From contig NZ_BJND01000026.1 in the NCBI RefSeq assembly GCF_006539505.1, positions 62,001-126,000 of the forward strand: a DNA stretch of 64,000 nt, given 5' to 3'. This DNA comes from Streptomyces spinoverrucosus (GTDB lineage: Bacteria > Actinomycetota > Actinomycetes > Streptomycetales > Streptomycetaceae). The position numbers and the translations under genes were made by a program. Below, piece after piece: positions 34,414 to 42,613 of this stretch. The notes below the pieces were generated by a model. The model saw only the letters and a list, made by a program, of their open reading frames with translations, had not been told where the DNA came from and searched no databases. Numbering within the stretch: the stretch's first letter is position 1; every line of letters begins with the position of its first letter.

Positions 34414-35610
34414 ATGGCCACTCGCGTGAAGCGGGCGTTCAAGTACCGCTTCTATCCGACCGATGCGCAGGCAGCCGAGCTGTCGCGCACGTTCGGATGC
34501 GTGCGCAAGGTCTACAACATGGCGCTCGCCGCCCGTACCGAGGCGTGGGCGCGAGGGGAGCGGGTCAACTACAACCAGACCTCGGCCATGCTGACCGCGT
34601 GGAAGAAGACCGAGGAGCTGGCCTATCTCAACGAGGTCTCCTCCGTTCCGCTGCAGCAGGCGCTGCGGCACCTGCAGGCCGCCTTCGCGAACTTCTTCGC
34701 CAAACGCGCCAAGTACCCGCGATTCAAGGTGAAGAAGAAGTCCCGTGCCAGCGCGGAGTACACCTCGTCGGCGTTCCGGTTCCGTGACGGCTCTCTGACG
34801 CTGGCGAAGATGGCCGACCCGCTGAACATCGTCTGGTCCCGCCCCCTGCCCGAGGGGGCATCGCCGAGCACGGTGACCGTGAGCCGGGACTGCGCGGGAC
34901 GCTGGTTCGTCTCGCTGCTGTGTGAGGATGCGTCCGTCAAGCCGCTCGCGGCCACCGATACGGCGCTCGGCATCGACGTCGGCCTGGACCACCTGCTCAC
35001 CCTCTCGACCGGAGAGAAGATCGCCAACCCCCGGCACGAGCGCCGCGACCGCGAGCGCCTGGCCAAGGCCCAGCGGGAACTGTCCCGCAAGGCCAGGGGG
35101 GATGGCGCCAACCGGCGCAAAGCCCGCCAGAAGGTCGCGGAGATCCACGCCCGGATCACCGACCGCAGGCGCGATGTGCTGCACAAACTGACCACTCGAC
35201 TCGTGCGTGAGAACCAAACGCTCGTGATCGAGGACCTGACCGTACGCGCCATGGTCAAGAACCGGAGCCTGGCCCGCGCCATCAGCGATGCCGCCTGGTC
35301 GCAGTTCCGGAGCATGCTGGAGTACAAGGCCCACTGGTACGGGCGGGAAGTGGTCGCGGTGGACCGCTTCTTCCCCTCCTCGAAGCTGTGCTCCCACTGC
35401 GGCACCCTCCAGCCGGAGATGCCGCTGAGCGTCCGCACATGGACGTGTGACAGCTGTGGCACGGCTCATGACCGGGACGTGAACGCGGCGAAGAACCTTC
35501 TGGCCGCCGGGCTGGCGGTGTCTGTCTGTGGAGCCGGTGTAAGACCTCAACGGAGAACTCCGGGCGGGCAGTCGGCGGTGAAGCAGAAAACCCCACGGCG
35601 TGAGCCGTAG
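34414..35610 (+). CDS. tnpB: TnpB, RNA-guided nuclease of an IS200/IS605-type element
   Basis: 398 aa. N-terminal helical region MATRVKRAFKYRFYPTDAQ; HTH-like OrfB_IS605 region; RuvC-I Asp in GIDVGLDHLLTL (about residue 190), RuvC-II Glu in LVIEDLTVRAM, a zinc finger CSHCG...WTCDSCG, and RuvC-III Asp in AHDRDVNAAKNL. All three catalytic acids and four zinc Cys are intact and length is normal, so nuclease activity is likely. TnpB proteins use an omega RNA from the element's right end to cut the empty donor site and favour element retention. No IS-encoded TnpA nearby. Confidence 0.92.
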   Translation: MATRVKRAFKYRFYPTDAQAAELSRTFGCVRKVYNMALAARTEAWARGERVNYNQTSAMLTAWKKTEELAYLNEVSSVPLQQALRHLQAAFANFFAKRAKYPRFKVKKKSRASAEYTSSAFRFRDGSLTLAKMADPLNIVWSRPLPEGASPSTVTVSRDCAGRWFVSLLCEDASVKPLAATDTALGIDVGLDHLLTLSTGEKIANPRHERRDRERLAKAQRELSRKARGDGANRRKARQKVAEIHARITDRRRDVLHKLTTRLVRENQTLVIEDLTVRAMVKNRSLARAISDAAWSQFRSMLEYKAHWYGREVVAVDRFFPSSKLCSHCGTLQPEMPLSVRTWTCDSCGTAHDRDVNAAKNLLAAGLAVSVCGAGVRPQRRTPGGQSAVKQKTPRREP

Positions 35611-35644
35611 GAATCCCCCTCGTTCACGAGGGGGAGGAAGTCAA
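35540..35644 (+). ncRNA. Predicted omega (reRNA) guide region at the right end of the element
   Basis: In TnpB elements the guide RNA overlaps the tnpB 3' end and runs through the right-end hairpin into flanking DNA. Here the right-end hairpin (35615-35634) lies just after the stop and the guide would be the bases following about 35640. Location is inferred from the family; the scaffold boundaries are not determined. Confidence 0.4.
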
Positions 35645-35645
35645 A

Positions 35646-35686
35646 CCCGTAATACCTGAGAGCTACTTGCCAGGAGAGCTCCCTGG
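35646..35686 (+). promoter_or_regulatory. Shared 17-bp motif and palindrome upstream of the DUF1023/HK1 operon
   Basis: cccgtaatacctgagag at 35646-35662 matches 40271-40287 (upstream of the second kinase operon) at 16 of 17 bases. A near-palindrome ccaggagagctccctgg follows at 35670-35686. A common site for one of the two paralogous response regulators, or a shared promoter, is the simplest reading. Confidence 0.5.
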
Positions 35687-35769
35687 CGTGACGCGGGCGA
35701 CGAGCCCGGATCCGTAACTTCCCAACCAGACAGGCCCGATGGGCGGGCGGACTGGGAGGGAAGACGGCC

Positions 35770-36798
35770 ATGGGCCTGGGGTTCGGGGTTCGTGCAAGGG
35801 CGGCTGGGCAAGAGGCGCGGGGCAGGAAGGTGGCCGTCCTCACCGCCCGGCGCCTACGCCGTTCCCTCCTCGCCCTCCTCATCACCGCCGCCGTCGTACT
35901 CCCGCTCTCCGCCGCGGCCCACCCCGGCATCCCAGCCCCCGCCCCCGCCGTACTCGCCCCGCTCACCGCCTCCACCCTGGACGAGGCCTACGCCGCCAAC
36001 CGCGCCAACGCCGCGGAGGCGTCCCGTATGGCCGAGGCGCACGGGGACCGTGGCCGTGCCGCCGTGGACCGCGCCCTGGCCGGCCCGTCCCGCACCCTCC
36101 TCGCCTTCGACGGCCGTGGTTCCGGCCGGGTGACCGAGGTGTTCGGCGATCTGGCCCACGCCGACCGCATAGCGGTCCTGGTCCCCGGCTCCGACACCAC
36201 CCTCGACACGTACGCCCGCTTCCGCGCGACGGCCACGGCCCTGTACGCCCAGCTGGTCCGGCACGCCCCGAACGGCACCCGCCCGGCGGTCGTCGCCTGG
36301 CTGGGCTACGAGACCCCGGCCACGATCAGCACGACGGTCCTGACCCCCACCCGCGCCGACCAAGCCGCGCCGAAGCTGCGCGAGTTCATACGACAGCTGC
36401 ACGGCATCACCGCCCGCCAGGCCCACGTCACGCTGCTCTGCCACTCCTACGGCACTGTCGTGTGCGCCCGCGCCGCCTCCGGACCCGGCGTCGACGACAT
36501 CGCGCTGGTCGGCAGCCCCGGCACGGGCGTGGACTCTGCGGCGGCGCTGCACACGTCCGCCCGCGTCTGGGCGGCTCGCGGCGGCGACGACTGGATCGCG
36601 GAGGTGCCGCACGTCAGCGCCGACCTCTTCGGCATCACCGTCGGCTTCGGCACCGACCCGGTGTCACCGGTCTTCGGCGCCCGCGTCTTCGCGGCCGGGG
36701 ACGGCGGCCACAGCGACTACTTCACTCCGGGCTCGGTCTCCCTGGCCAACCTCGCCCGGATCGTCCTCGGCGACACCTCGGAGGTGACCCGTGCGTGA
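35770..36798 (+). CDS. Secreted alpha/beta hydrolase, DUF1023 family
   Basis: 342 aa; ATG at 35770 behind gggaggg. The N terminus has RRLRRSLLALLITAAVVLPLSAAAHP, a signal peptide with an N-terminal basic extension. The mature part contains DRIAVLVPGSDTTLDTY (strand and oxyanion region), the nucleophile elbow LLCHSYGTVVC, and DDIALVGSPGTGVD and GDGGHSDYF for the acid/His region. DUF1023 hydrolases are exported actinobacterial esterase-like proteins of unknown substrate. GTG start of the next gene overlaps its stop, starting a coupled operon with the acyltransferase and histidine kinase. Confidence 0.85.
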   Translation: MGLGFGVRARAAGQEARGRKVAVLTARRLRRSLLALLITAAVVLPLSAAAHPGIPAPAPAVLAPLTASTLDEAYAANRANAAEASRMAEAHGDRGRAAVDRALAGPSRTLLAFDGRGSGRVTEVFGDLAHADRIAVLVPGSDTTLDTYARFRATATALYAQLVRHAPNGTRPAVVAWLGYETPATISTTVLTPTRADQAAPKLREFIRQLHGITARQAHVTLLCHSYGTVVCARAASGPGVDDIALVGSPGTGVDSAAALHTSARVWAARGGDDWIAEVPHVSADLFGITVGFGTDPVSPVFGARVFAAGDGGHSDYFTPGSVSLANLARIVLGDTSEVTRA

Positions 36799-38029
36799 CG
36801 TACGCGACCTACGCGACGTACAGGACATACGCGACCGGACCATCCGGTACGTCCGGAAATCCGCCGCCCGTATCGACGCGGCCACACCCCCGGAACGGGA
36901 TCGCGCGGTCGACGCCCTGCGCGCCCTCGCGATCCTCGGCGTGGTGCTGGGCCACTGGCTGGTGACCGCCCTGGTGGCGGACGGCGGCACCCTGCGCGCG
37001 TCCAGCCCGCTTCAGCACATGCCATGGCTGGCCCCGATCTCCTGGATCTTCCAGACGCTCGCGGTGTTCTTCCTGGTCGGTGGTCATGTGGCGACCAGGA
37101 GCTATGCCTCGGCGCAGGCGCGCGGCACGACGTACCGCCGCTGGCTGATCACGCGCCTGGCCCGGCTCTTCGCGCCGGTGGCGGCCGTCCTGGCGCTGTG
37201 GGCGGTGGCGACGGCCGCGCTGCTGCTCACGGGCGCGGAGTTCACGACGGTCCGCACGCTGGTCAAGCTCGCCCTGTCGCCGCTGTGGTTCCTGCTGGTG
37301 TTCGCCGGGCTGACGGCGGCGACGCCGTTGCTGACGCGGGTCAACCCGCTGTGGCCGCTGGCCGTCGTCCTCCACGTGGACCTCGTGCGCTTCGGCCTCG
37401 GCGGACCGTCCTGGCTCGGCTGGGTGAACGTGGCCGCGGGCTGGCTGGTGCCGTACACCCTGGGCGCGGCCTGGACCCGGAGTGAGCTGGAGCACCGCCG
37501 CGCCGGGTGGGTCCTGCTCACCGGCGGGGCGGCGGCGACGGCAGGCCTGGTGGCCTGGGCCGGGTATCCGGCGTCGATGGTCGGCGTGCCCGGCGCCGCG
37601 GTCTCCAACCTCAACCCGCCGACCCTGGCCGCCGTCACCTTCGGCCTGGCCCAGTGCGGCCTCGCCCTGCTGCTGCGCGGGCCGCTGCGCCGGGCGATGC
37701 GCCGGCCCCCGGCCTGGGCGGCGGTCGCCCTGCTCAACCTCTCCGCGATGACGATATTCCTCTGGCACCAAACGGCCCTGATGGTCACCACAGCCACCGG
37801 CCTGCTCGCGGGCCGACTGCCCGGCCTGCACACCCACCCCGACGACCCGGCCTGGATAGCGGCGCGGCTCACCTGGCTTCCGGTCTTCGCCGTCGCCCTC
37901 GCGATCTGCTGGGCGGCCTTCCGCTCCTACGAGCAGGCCCCGCGCCGCACCACCGCCCGCCGTTCCCGAGTGATCCACGTCCACTCAGCGCCCACCCGAC
38001 TGCCAACGAAGGAGACCCCGCGTGCCTAG
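36791..38029 (+). CDS. Integral membrane acyltransferase (acyltransferase 3 family)
   Basis: 412 aa, GTG start overlapping the previous stop. After a charged N terminus built from RDVRDLRDVQDIRDR repeats, the protein has about ten transmembrane helices starting with RAVDALRALAILGVVLGHWLV (conserved R and H of the family), then ISWIFQTLAVFFLVGGHVA. Family members move acetyl or succinyl groups onto extracytoplasmic sugars, peptidoglycan or antibiotics. The target is unknown; linkage to a sensor kinase and a secreted hydrolase suggests an envelope role. Confidence 0.85.
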   Translation: MRDVRDLRDVQDIRDRTIRYVRKSAARIDAATPPERDRAVDALRALAILGVVLGHWLVTALVADGGTLRASSPLQHMPWLAPISWIFQTLAVFFLVGGHVATRSYASAQARGTTYRRWLITRLARLFAPVAAVLALWAVATAALLLTGAEFTTVRTLVKLALSPLWFLLVFAGLTAATPLLTRVNPLWPLAVVLHVDLVRFGLGGPSWLGWVNVAAGWLVPYTLGAAWTRSELEHRRAGWVLLTGGAAATAGLVAWAGYPASMVGVPGAAVSNLNPPTLAAVTFGLAQCGLALLLRGPLRRAMRRPPAWAAVALLNLSAMTIFLWHQTALMVTTATGLLAGRLPGLHTHPDDPAWIAARLTWLPVFAVALAICWAAFRSYEQAPRRTTARRSRVIHVHSAPTRLPTKETPRA

Positions 38030-39566
38030 GGTTGATGCCATGACCGGCAGAGGAGGAGAGGCCCGAGACCCGCGAGGTCCCGCACCCGCCACCGGTGCTC
38101 AGCCCTCGGATGTCCCGCCCGCCGCCGACCCCGAAGCCTCCTCCCGCCCCACCCGCTCCCACCGCCTCCGCAAAGCCCTCGGCACAGCCCCGTCCCGTCT
38201 CTCCCCACCCCTGTCCAAATACCGCTGGCTGCGCTGGCTGACCTACCTCCTGGTGGGCTGGCTCGCCCTTGGCATCTTCCTCGGCGGCGGCAGCGACATG
38301 AGTAACGACTACGGACTCAGCACCCCGCAGGGACTGCTGGCCGGCTTCGTCCAGGGCGTGGCAGTGGTCCTCGCCCTGCGCCGGCCGGGCCGCGCCTGGG
38401 CCCTGTCATTGTCCGGCGCGGTCGTGACGGCCTTGATCGTCCGCGCCAGGCTTCCGGACGCCCAACCAGGCCCCGACTGGCCGTGGAGCGCACCGGAGAT
38501 CCTCGCGCACGCCGCCGTCTTCCTCTTCGTCGCCCTGCGACTGCCCACGCGCACGGCCATCGCCGCCCTGATGGCGACCGGCCTGGCGACCTTCGTCGTG
38601 CAGGGGATCATCGGCGGAGGGCAGTACGAGTCGACAGGGGTGACGGCGGTCGCCATCTTCGCCGTGGCCGTCCTCATCGGCACCGCCTTCCGGGGCCGCG
38701 CGGAGGCCCGTACCCGGCTCGTCCAGCAGGAGACGATCACCGCCGAGGAACGCTCCCGCCGCACCCTGCTGGAGGAACGCAGCCGCATCGCGCGCGAGCT
38801 GCACGACGTCGTCGCCCACCACATGTCGGTGATCTCCATCCAGGCCCAGGTCGCCCCGCACCTGGTGGAGAACCCGTCGGAGGAACTGAAGGAGAACCTC
38901 GACGGCATCCGCAAGAACGCCCTGGAGGCCCTCACCGAGCTGCGCCGCGTCCTCGGCGTGCTGCGCTCGGAGCATCCTGAGGACCCCGACGACCCGTACG
39001 GCCTGGGCGAGGCCGGCACCGGCACCGCCCCGGACGCTCCGCAGCCCACGCTCGACCGTCTCGACGCCCTGATCGACAACACCCGGGCCGCCGGACTGGA
39101 CGTCGTCACCGAGATCCGGGGCGAGCCGAGCCGGCCGTACTCGCCGGGCGTGGAGCTGTCGGCGTACCGCATCGTCCAGGAGGGGCTGAGCAACGCCCTG
39201 CGGCACGCACCCGGCTCCACCGTCCGCGTCGAGATCACCCACTTCCCCGAAGGCCTCTACCTGAGCGTCATCAATTCCCGCCCGGAACACCCGGTCCAGC
39301 CCTCCCCGGGCGCGGGACACGGCCTGCTCGGCATGCGCGAACGCGCGACAATGCTCGGCGGTCACCTCACGGCGACCAGAACCCTGCACGGCGGCTTCGC
39401 GGTCTCGGCCTTCCTCCCCAGGGACGGCCGCCCACACCCGGACGGGCCCCGCAGGCCGACCACCGACCCTCGGCTCCCGGCTCCGGAGCTGCACTTCCCC
39501 CCGCCCGACGCCCCAGACCACGTAACCCTGCAACCCCCGAACCCGGCAGGAGAAGAATCCCCATGA
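38022..39566 (+). CDS. Sensor histidine kinase, DesK/NarX-like (HisKA_3), system 1
   Basis: 514 aa from GTG 38022 (overlaps upstream stop); ATG 38040 is the alternative. Long Pro-rich cytoplasmic N terminus, then about five transmembrane helices (residues about 70-225), a dimerisation helix with phospho-acceptor His261 in IARELHDVVAHHMSV, and a C-terminal HATPase_c domain (YRIVQEGLSNALRHAPG; GAGHGLLGMRERATMLGG). The tail after 470 is Pro-rich and acidic. Partner is the regulator directly downstream, coupled by ATGA overlap. The signal is unknown, probably envelope stress. Confidence 0.92.
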   Translation: MPRVDAMTGRGGEARDPRGPAPATGAQPSDVPPAADPEASSRPTRSHRLRKALGTAPSRLSPPLSKYRWLRWLTYLLVGWLALGIFLGGGSDMSNDYGLSTPQGLLAGFVQGVAVVLALRRPGRAWALSLSGAVVTALIVRARLPDAQPGPDWPWSAPEILAHAAVFLFVALRLPTRTAIAALMATGLATFVVQGIIGGGQYESTGVTAVAIFAVAVLIGTAFRGRAEARTRLVQQETITAEERSRRTLLEERSRIARELHDVVAHHMSVISIQAQVAPHLVENPSEELKENLDGIRKNALEALTELRRVLGVLRSEHPEDPDDPYGLGEAGTGTAPDAPQPTLDRLDALIDNTRAAGLDVVTEIRGEPSRPYSPGVELSAYRIVQEGLSNALRHAPGSTVRVEITHFPEGLYLSVINSRPEHPVQPSPGAGHGLLGMRERATMLGGHLTATRTLHGGFAVSAFLPRDGRPHPDGPRRPTTDPRLPAPELHFPPPDAPDHVTLQPPNPAGEESP

Positions 39567-40237
39567 CGAGCGGCACCATCCGTGTACTCATCGCCGACGA
39601 CCAGCAGATGGTCCGGCAGGGCTTCACCGTGCTGCTCAACACCCAGCCGGACATCGACGTGATCGGCCAGGCGGTCGACGGCCTGGACGCCGTGGCCAAG
39701 GTCGCCGAACTGGCACCGGACGTCGTCCTCATGGACATCCGCATGCCCGAACTCGGCGGCATCGAGGCCACCCGCCGCATCACCACCGCCACCCCGCAGA
39801 TCAAGGTGCTGGTCCTGACGACCTTCGATCTCGACGAGTACGTGTACGAGGCGCTGCGCGCGGGCGCGTCCGGGTTCCTGCTGAAGGACGCATCCGCGGA
39901 CCAGCTGGCCGAGGCGGTCCGGGTGGTGGCGGCCGGCGACGCGTTGCTCGCGCCGGGCATCACACGGCGGCTGATCGCCGAGTTCTCCCGGCTGGACGGT
40001 TCGCCCCGTGCCCCGCTCAAGGAGCGCGTCGGTGATCTGACCGAACGGGAGACGGAGGTGCTCGCCCTCATCGCGCGGGGCCTGTCGAACGCGGAGATCG
40101 CCCAGCACCTGGTGGTGGCGGAGCAGACGGTGAAGACTCACGTCGGCCGCATCCTGGTCAAGCTGGGCCTCCGCGACCGCACGCAGGCGGCGGTCTTCGC
40201 GTACGAGTCGGGCCTGGTCCGGCCCTCGGGCTACTGA
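39563..40237 (+). CDS. NarL/LuxR-family response regulator, system 1
   Basis: 224 aa. Receiver domain with acidic pair ADD near residue 12, phospho-acceptor Asp58 in VVLMDIRMPE, Thr in VLTTFD and Lys in FLLKDAS; LuxR-type HTH at the C terminus (LTERETEVLALIARGLSNAEIAQHLVVAEQTVKTHVGRILVKLGL). Phosphorylated by the upstream kinase. Very similar to the regulator of system 2. Confidence 0.95.
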   Translation: MTSGTIRVLIADDQQMVRQGFTVLLNTQPDIDVIGQAVDGLDAVAKVAELAPDVVLMDIRMPELGGIEATRRITTATPQIKVLVLTTFDLDEYVYEALRAGASGFLLKDASADQLAEAVRVVAAGDALLAPGITRRLIAEFSRLDGSPRAPLKERVGDLTERETEVLALIARGLSNAEIAQHLVVAEQTVKTHVGRILVKLGLRDRTQAAVFAYESGLVRPSGY

Positions 40238-40244
40238 GGGAGGT

Positions 40245-40309
40245 GGGGGCGGACCCGTAGTAGGGGCGGACCCGTAGTACCTGAGAGGGACCCCGTATGA
40301 CCCCTCTCA
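40245..40309 (+). promoter_or_regulatory. Promoter/operator region of two-component system 2
   Basis: Two tandem copies of ggggcggacccgtagta (40246-40262 and 40263-40279) are followed by the inverted repeat TGAGAGGG-N12-CCCTCTCA (40282-40309), ending 44 bases before the kinase start. The segment 40271-40287 is nearly identical to 35646-35662. Likely binding site for a response regulator. Confidence 0.6.
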
Positions 40310-40352
40310 CTGGTGACGACCTGGACCCCCACTCGGCCGTACGGTTTTGAAC

Positions 40353-41699
40353 GTGACCGAGACGACCCAGACGCAGAGGCCTACGACACCGCCGGGCGGT
40401 GCCGCGGCGCGCAGCCCCGAGTTCCGGCTGGCCCTGGACGCCCTGCGGGGCCTGCGCCAGGACCTGCTCCACGACGCCTTCGCCTACCGCCCGCTGCCCC
40501 GCATGAGCGTCGACGGCCCCATAACCCGCCGGCTGAAGGGCCGACTGCGGCAGTACGCGGCGTGGACGCCGCACGCGGTGGTGGCGTCGGCGGGCCTGAT
40601 GGCCATGCTCGTCGGGTACGAGACGAGCCGCGGCGAGGCCCTCAACCTGTTCGTCGGCCTCCTCGCGCTGGCCCCGGTCCTGCTGACCCTCGTCCGCCCG
40701 GTCGGCGCCTTCTGGGTCTCCCTGGCCGCGGCCCCGCTCTCCGGCATGTTCTACAGCGGGTACGAGCCATGGCCGTGGCCCCCCGGCAGCTTCGTGACGC
40801 ACCTGACGGTGCTGACGGTCGTCGCCGTGCGCACCCGGCCTCGTACGGCCGCGTGGATGTGGGTGCTGACCCTGGCCTACGGGCTCCTCGCGGACACCCT
40901 CCTCAGCACGGGCTACTACGACACCAACACCGGCCCGATGCTGATCCTGTCGGCGATCATCCTGCTGTTCCTCGCCGTGCTGCACATACGCCGGGAGGCC
41001 AGGCAGGAGGTGACCGCCCAGCAGACGGTCACCGAGCACGAGCGTTCCCGCCGCACGCTGCTGGAGGAGCGCACGACGATCGCCCGCGAGCTGCACGACG
41101 TCGTCGCCCACCACATGTCGGTGGTCGCCATCCAGGCGGAGGCCGCGCCCTACCGGGTGGAGAACCCGCCGCCGGAGCTGGAGCGCGCCTTCGCCACCAT
41201 CCGGGAGAACGCGGTCGCGGCCCTCACCGAGCTCCGCCGCGTCCTGGGCGTCGTGCGCGCCGAGGACTACGAGGCGCCCGAGGCCCCGCAGCCCACGCTC
41301 GCCGACCTGGACGCGCTGCTCGCCAACGTGCGCGACGCGGGCCTGACGGTCGACAAGACGGTGACCGGAGCGGTGCGGGAACTCCCGCAGGGCGTGGAGC
41401 TCTCGGCCTACCGCATAGTCCAGGAAGCGCTGAGCAACACCCTGCGGCACGCACCCGGCGCGAACGCCCGCGTCGAGATCGGCTATGTCCTCGGCGGCCT
41501 GGGCCTGCGCATAGTCAACGGCCCGCCGCCGCACCCGGCCCTGGTGAAGCCCTCGCCCGGCGCCGGGCACGGCGTCACCGGGATGCGCGAACGCGTCTCG
41601 ATGCTGAACGGCGAGATGACGGCGGGCCCCACGGACGAGGGCGGCTACGAGGTGGCGGTGTTCCTGCCGGTCGCCACGGTGAGCGAAGGTGAGGCATGA
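40353..41699 (+). CDS. Sensor histidine kinase, DesK/NarX-like (HisKA_3), system 2
   Basis: 448 aa from GTG 40353 (an in-frame TTG two codons earlier is less likely). About five transmembrane helices between residues 75 and 205, phospho-acceptor His248 in IARELHDVVAHHMSV, and an HATPase domain (YRIVQEALSNTLRHAPG; GAGHGVTGMRERVSML). Paralogue of the kinase at 38022: the catalytic halves are close while the N termini differ, so the sensed signals may differ. ATGA overlap with its regulator. Confidence 0.93.
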   Translation: MTETTQTQRPTTPPGGAAARSPEFRLALDALRGLRQDLLHDAFAYRPLPRMSVDGPITRRLKGRLRQYAAWTPHAVVASAGLMAMLVGYETSRGEALNLFVGLLALAPVLLTLVRPVGAFWVSLAAAPLSGMFYSGYEPWPWPPGSFVTHLTVLTVVAVRTRPRTAAWMWVLTLAYGLLADTLLSTGYYDTNTGPMLILSAIILLFLAVLHIRREARQEVTAQQTVTEHERSRRTLLEERTTIARELHDVVAHHMSVVAIQAEAAPYRVENPPPELERAFATIRENAVAALTELRRVLGVVRAEDYEAPEAPQPTLADLDALLANVRDAGLTVDKTVTGAVRELPQGVELSAYRIVQEALSNTLRHAPGANARVEIGYVLGGLGLRIVNGPPPHPALVKPSPGAGHGVTGMRERVSMLNGEMTAGPTDEGGYEVAVFLPVATVSEGEA

Positions 41700-42361
41700 C
41701 CATCCGCGTCCTGATCGCGGACGATCAGATGATGGTCCGCGAGGGCTTCTCGGTCCTGCTGAACGCGATGCCGGACATCGAGGTGGTCGGCGAGGCGGTC
41801 AACGGCCGGGAGGCGGTCGACAAGGTCCGCGAACTGGCCCCGGACGTCGTCCTGATGGACATCCGGATGCCCGAGCTCAACGGCATCGAGGCGACCCGCG
41901 AGATCATCGCCGCGGACGGCACGGCGAAGGTGCTGGTGCTGACCACCTTCGACCTCGACGAGTACGTGTACCAGGCACTGCGTGCGGGAGCCTCCGGCTT
42001 CCTCCTCAAGGACGCCTCGGCGCGGCAGCTCGCCGACGGGGTCCGGGTGGTGGCGTCCGGCGAGGCCCTGCTGGCCCCGTCGGTCACCAAGCGCCTGATC
42101 ACGGAGTTCTCGAAGCTCTCCGAGTCCCCGGGCATCCCGGCCACCGCCCAGGCGGCATACGGAGACCTCACCGAACGGGAGACGGAGGTACTGGTCCTGA
42201 TCGCCCAGGGCCTGTCGAACTCGGAGATAGCCGGGCGCCTGGTCGTGGCCGAGTCGACGATCAAAACCCACGTCAGTCGCATCCTGGTGAAACTGGGCCT
42301 CAGGGACCGCACACAGGCGGCGGTGTTCGCCTACGAGGCCCGCTTGGTGACACCGGGCTGA
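41696..42361 (+). CDS. NarL/LuxR-family response regulator, system 2
   Basis: 221 aa. Receiver with ADD near residue 10, phospho-acceptor Asp55 in VVLMDIRMPE, and FLLKDAS; LuxR HTH LTERETEVLVLIAQGLSNSEIAGRLVVAESTIKTHVSRILVKLGL. Second member of the tandem pair. It is the last gene before the polyketide cluster begins. Confidence 0.95.
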   Translation: MTIRVLIADDQMMVREGFSVLLNAMPDIEVVGEAVNGREAVDKVRELAPDVVLMDIRMPELNGIEATREIIAADGTAKVLVLTTFDLDEYVYQALRAGASGFLLKDASARQLADGVRVVASGEALLAPSVTKRLITEFSKLSESPGIPATAQAAYGDLTERETEVLVLIAQGLSNSEIAGRLVVAESTIKTHVSRILVKLGLRDRTQAAVFAYEARLVTPG

Positions 42362-42472
42362 GCGACGGCGCTGTCCTCACGCTGCGGCGAGCTCGCGATC
42401 CGCGTCTCCCGGGCATGGCCCGCCCCCGCTGTCTGGGGCCGTTCCTGCTGTAGACCCGGATGTGCCAAACGG

Positions 42473-42613
42473 TCAGTTGACGCTGCGCCAGATGTGCTCC
42501 TCCGCCTCCTCGTCGTAGTCGTCCCGGCCCTCGTCGCCGCGGGGCGCCCGCTCGGGTGCCACGAGGTGGTCGTCGGCTCTGCCGATGCTGTTCTGCTGCA
42601 CGGGATCATTCAT
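42473..42613 (-). CDS. 46-aa acidic small protein, coupled to the PPTase gene
   Basis: ATG at 42613 lies inside the last codons of the phosphopantetheinyl transferase gene (ATGAATGA), so translation can be coupled. The product MNDPVQQNSIGRADDHLVAP continues with Arg/Gly/Asp residues and ends in an acidic stretch DDYDEEAEEHIWRSVN. No cysteines beyond none expected for a lanthipeptide, no signal peptide. It is the distal end of the leftward polyketide operon. Family not recognised; it could be a small accessory protein or a chance frame, although the overlap and acidic composition favour a gene. Confidence 0.5.
   Translation of the reverse strand: MNDPVQQNSIGRADDHLVAPERAPRGDEGRDDYDEEAEEHIWRSVN

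Larger units (their letters stand above)
34249..35644 (+). mobile_element. IS200/IS605-type element carrying only tnpB
   Basis: The element has subterminal hairpins at both sides with the same loop TTCA and the same following AGGAA: left stem 34278-34297 and right stem 35615-35634. No tnpA is present, so it depends on a transposase in trans. The exact ends are uncertain. A 9-bp direct repeat acccgtaat flanks it (34240-34248 and 35645-35653), which is not expected for IS605 chemistry and may be coincidence. It sits between the hydrolase gene and the promoter of the DUF1023/two-component operon. Confidence 0.75.

Noticed and set aside
34249..35653. TnpB considered as a Cas12-type effector of a CRISPR system
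   Set aside because: Size, N terminus and end hairpins are those of an IS605-type TnpB; no repeats or cas genes nearby.
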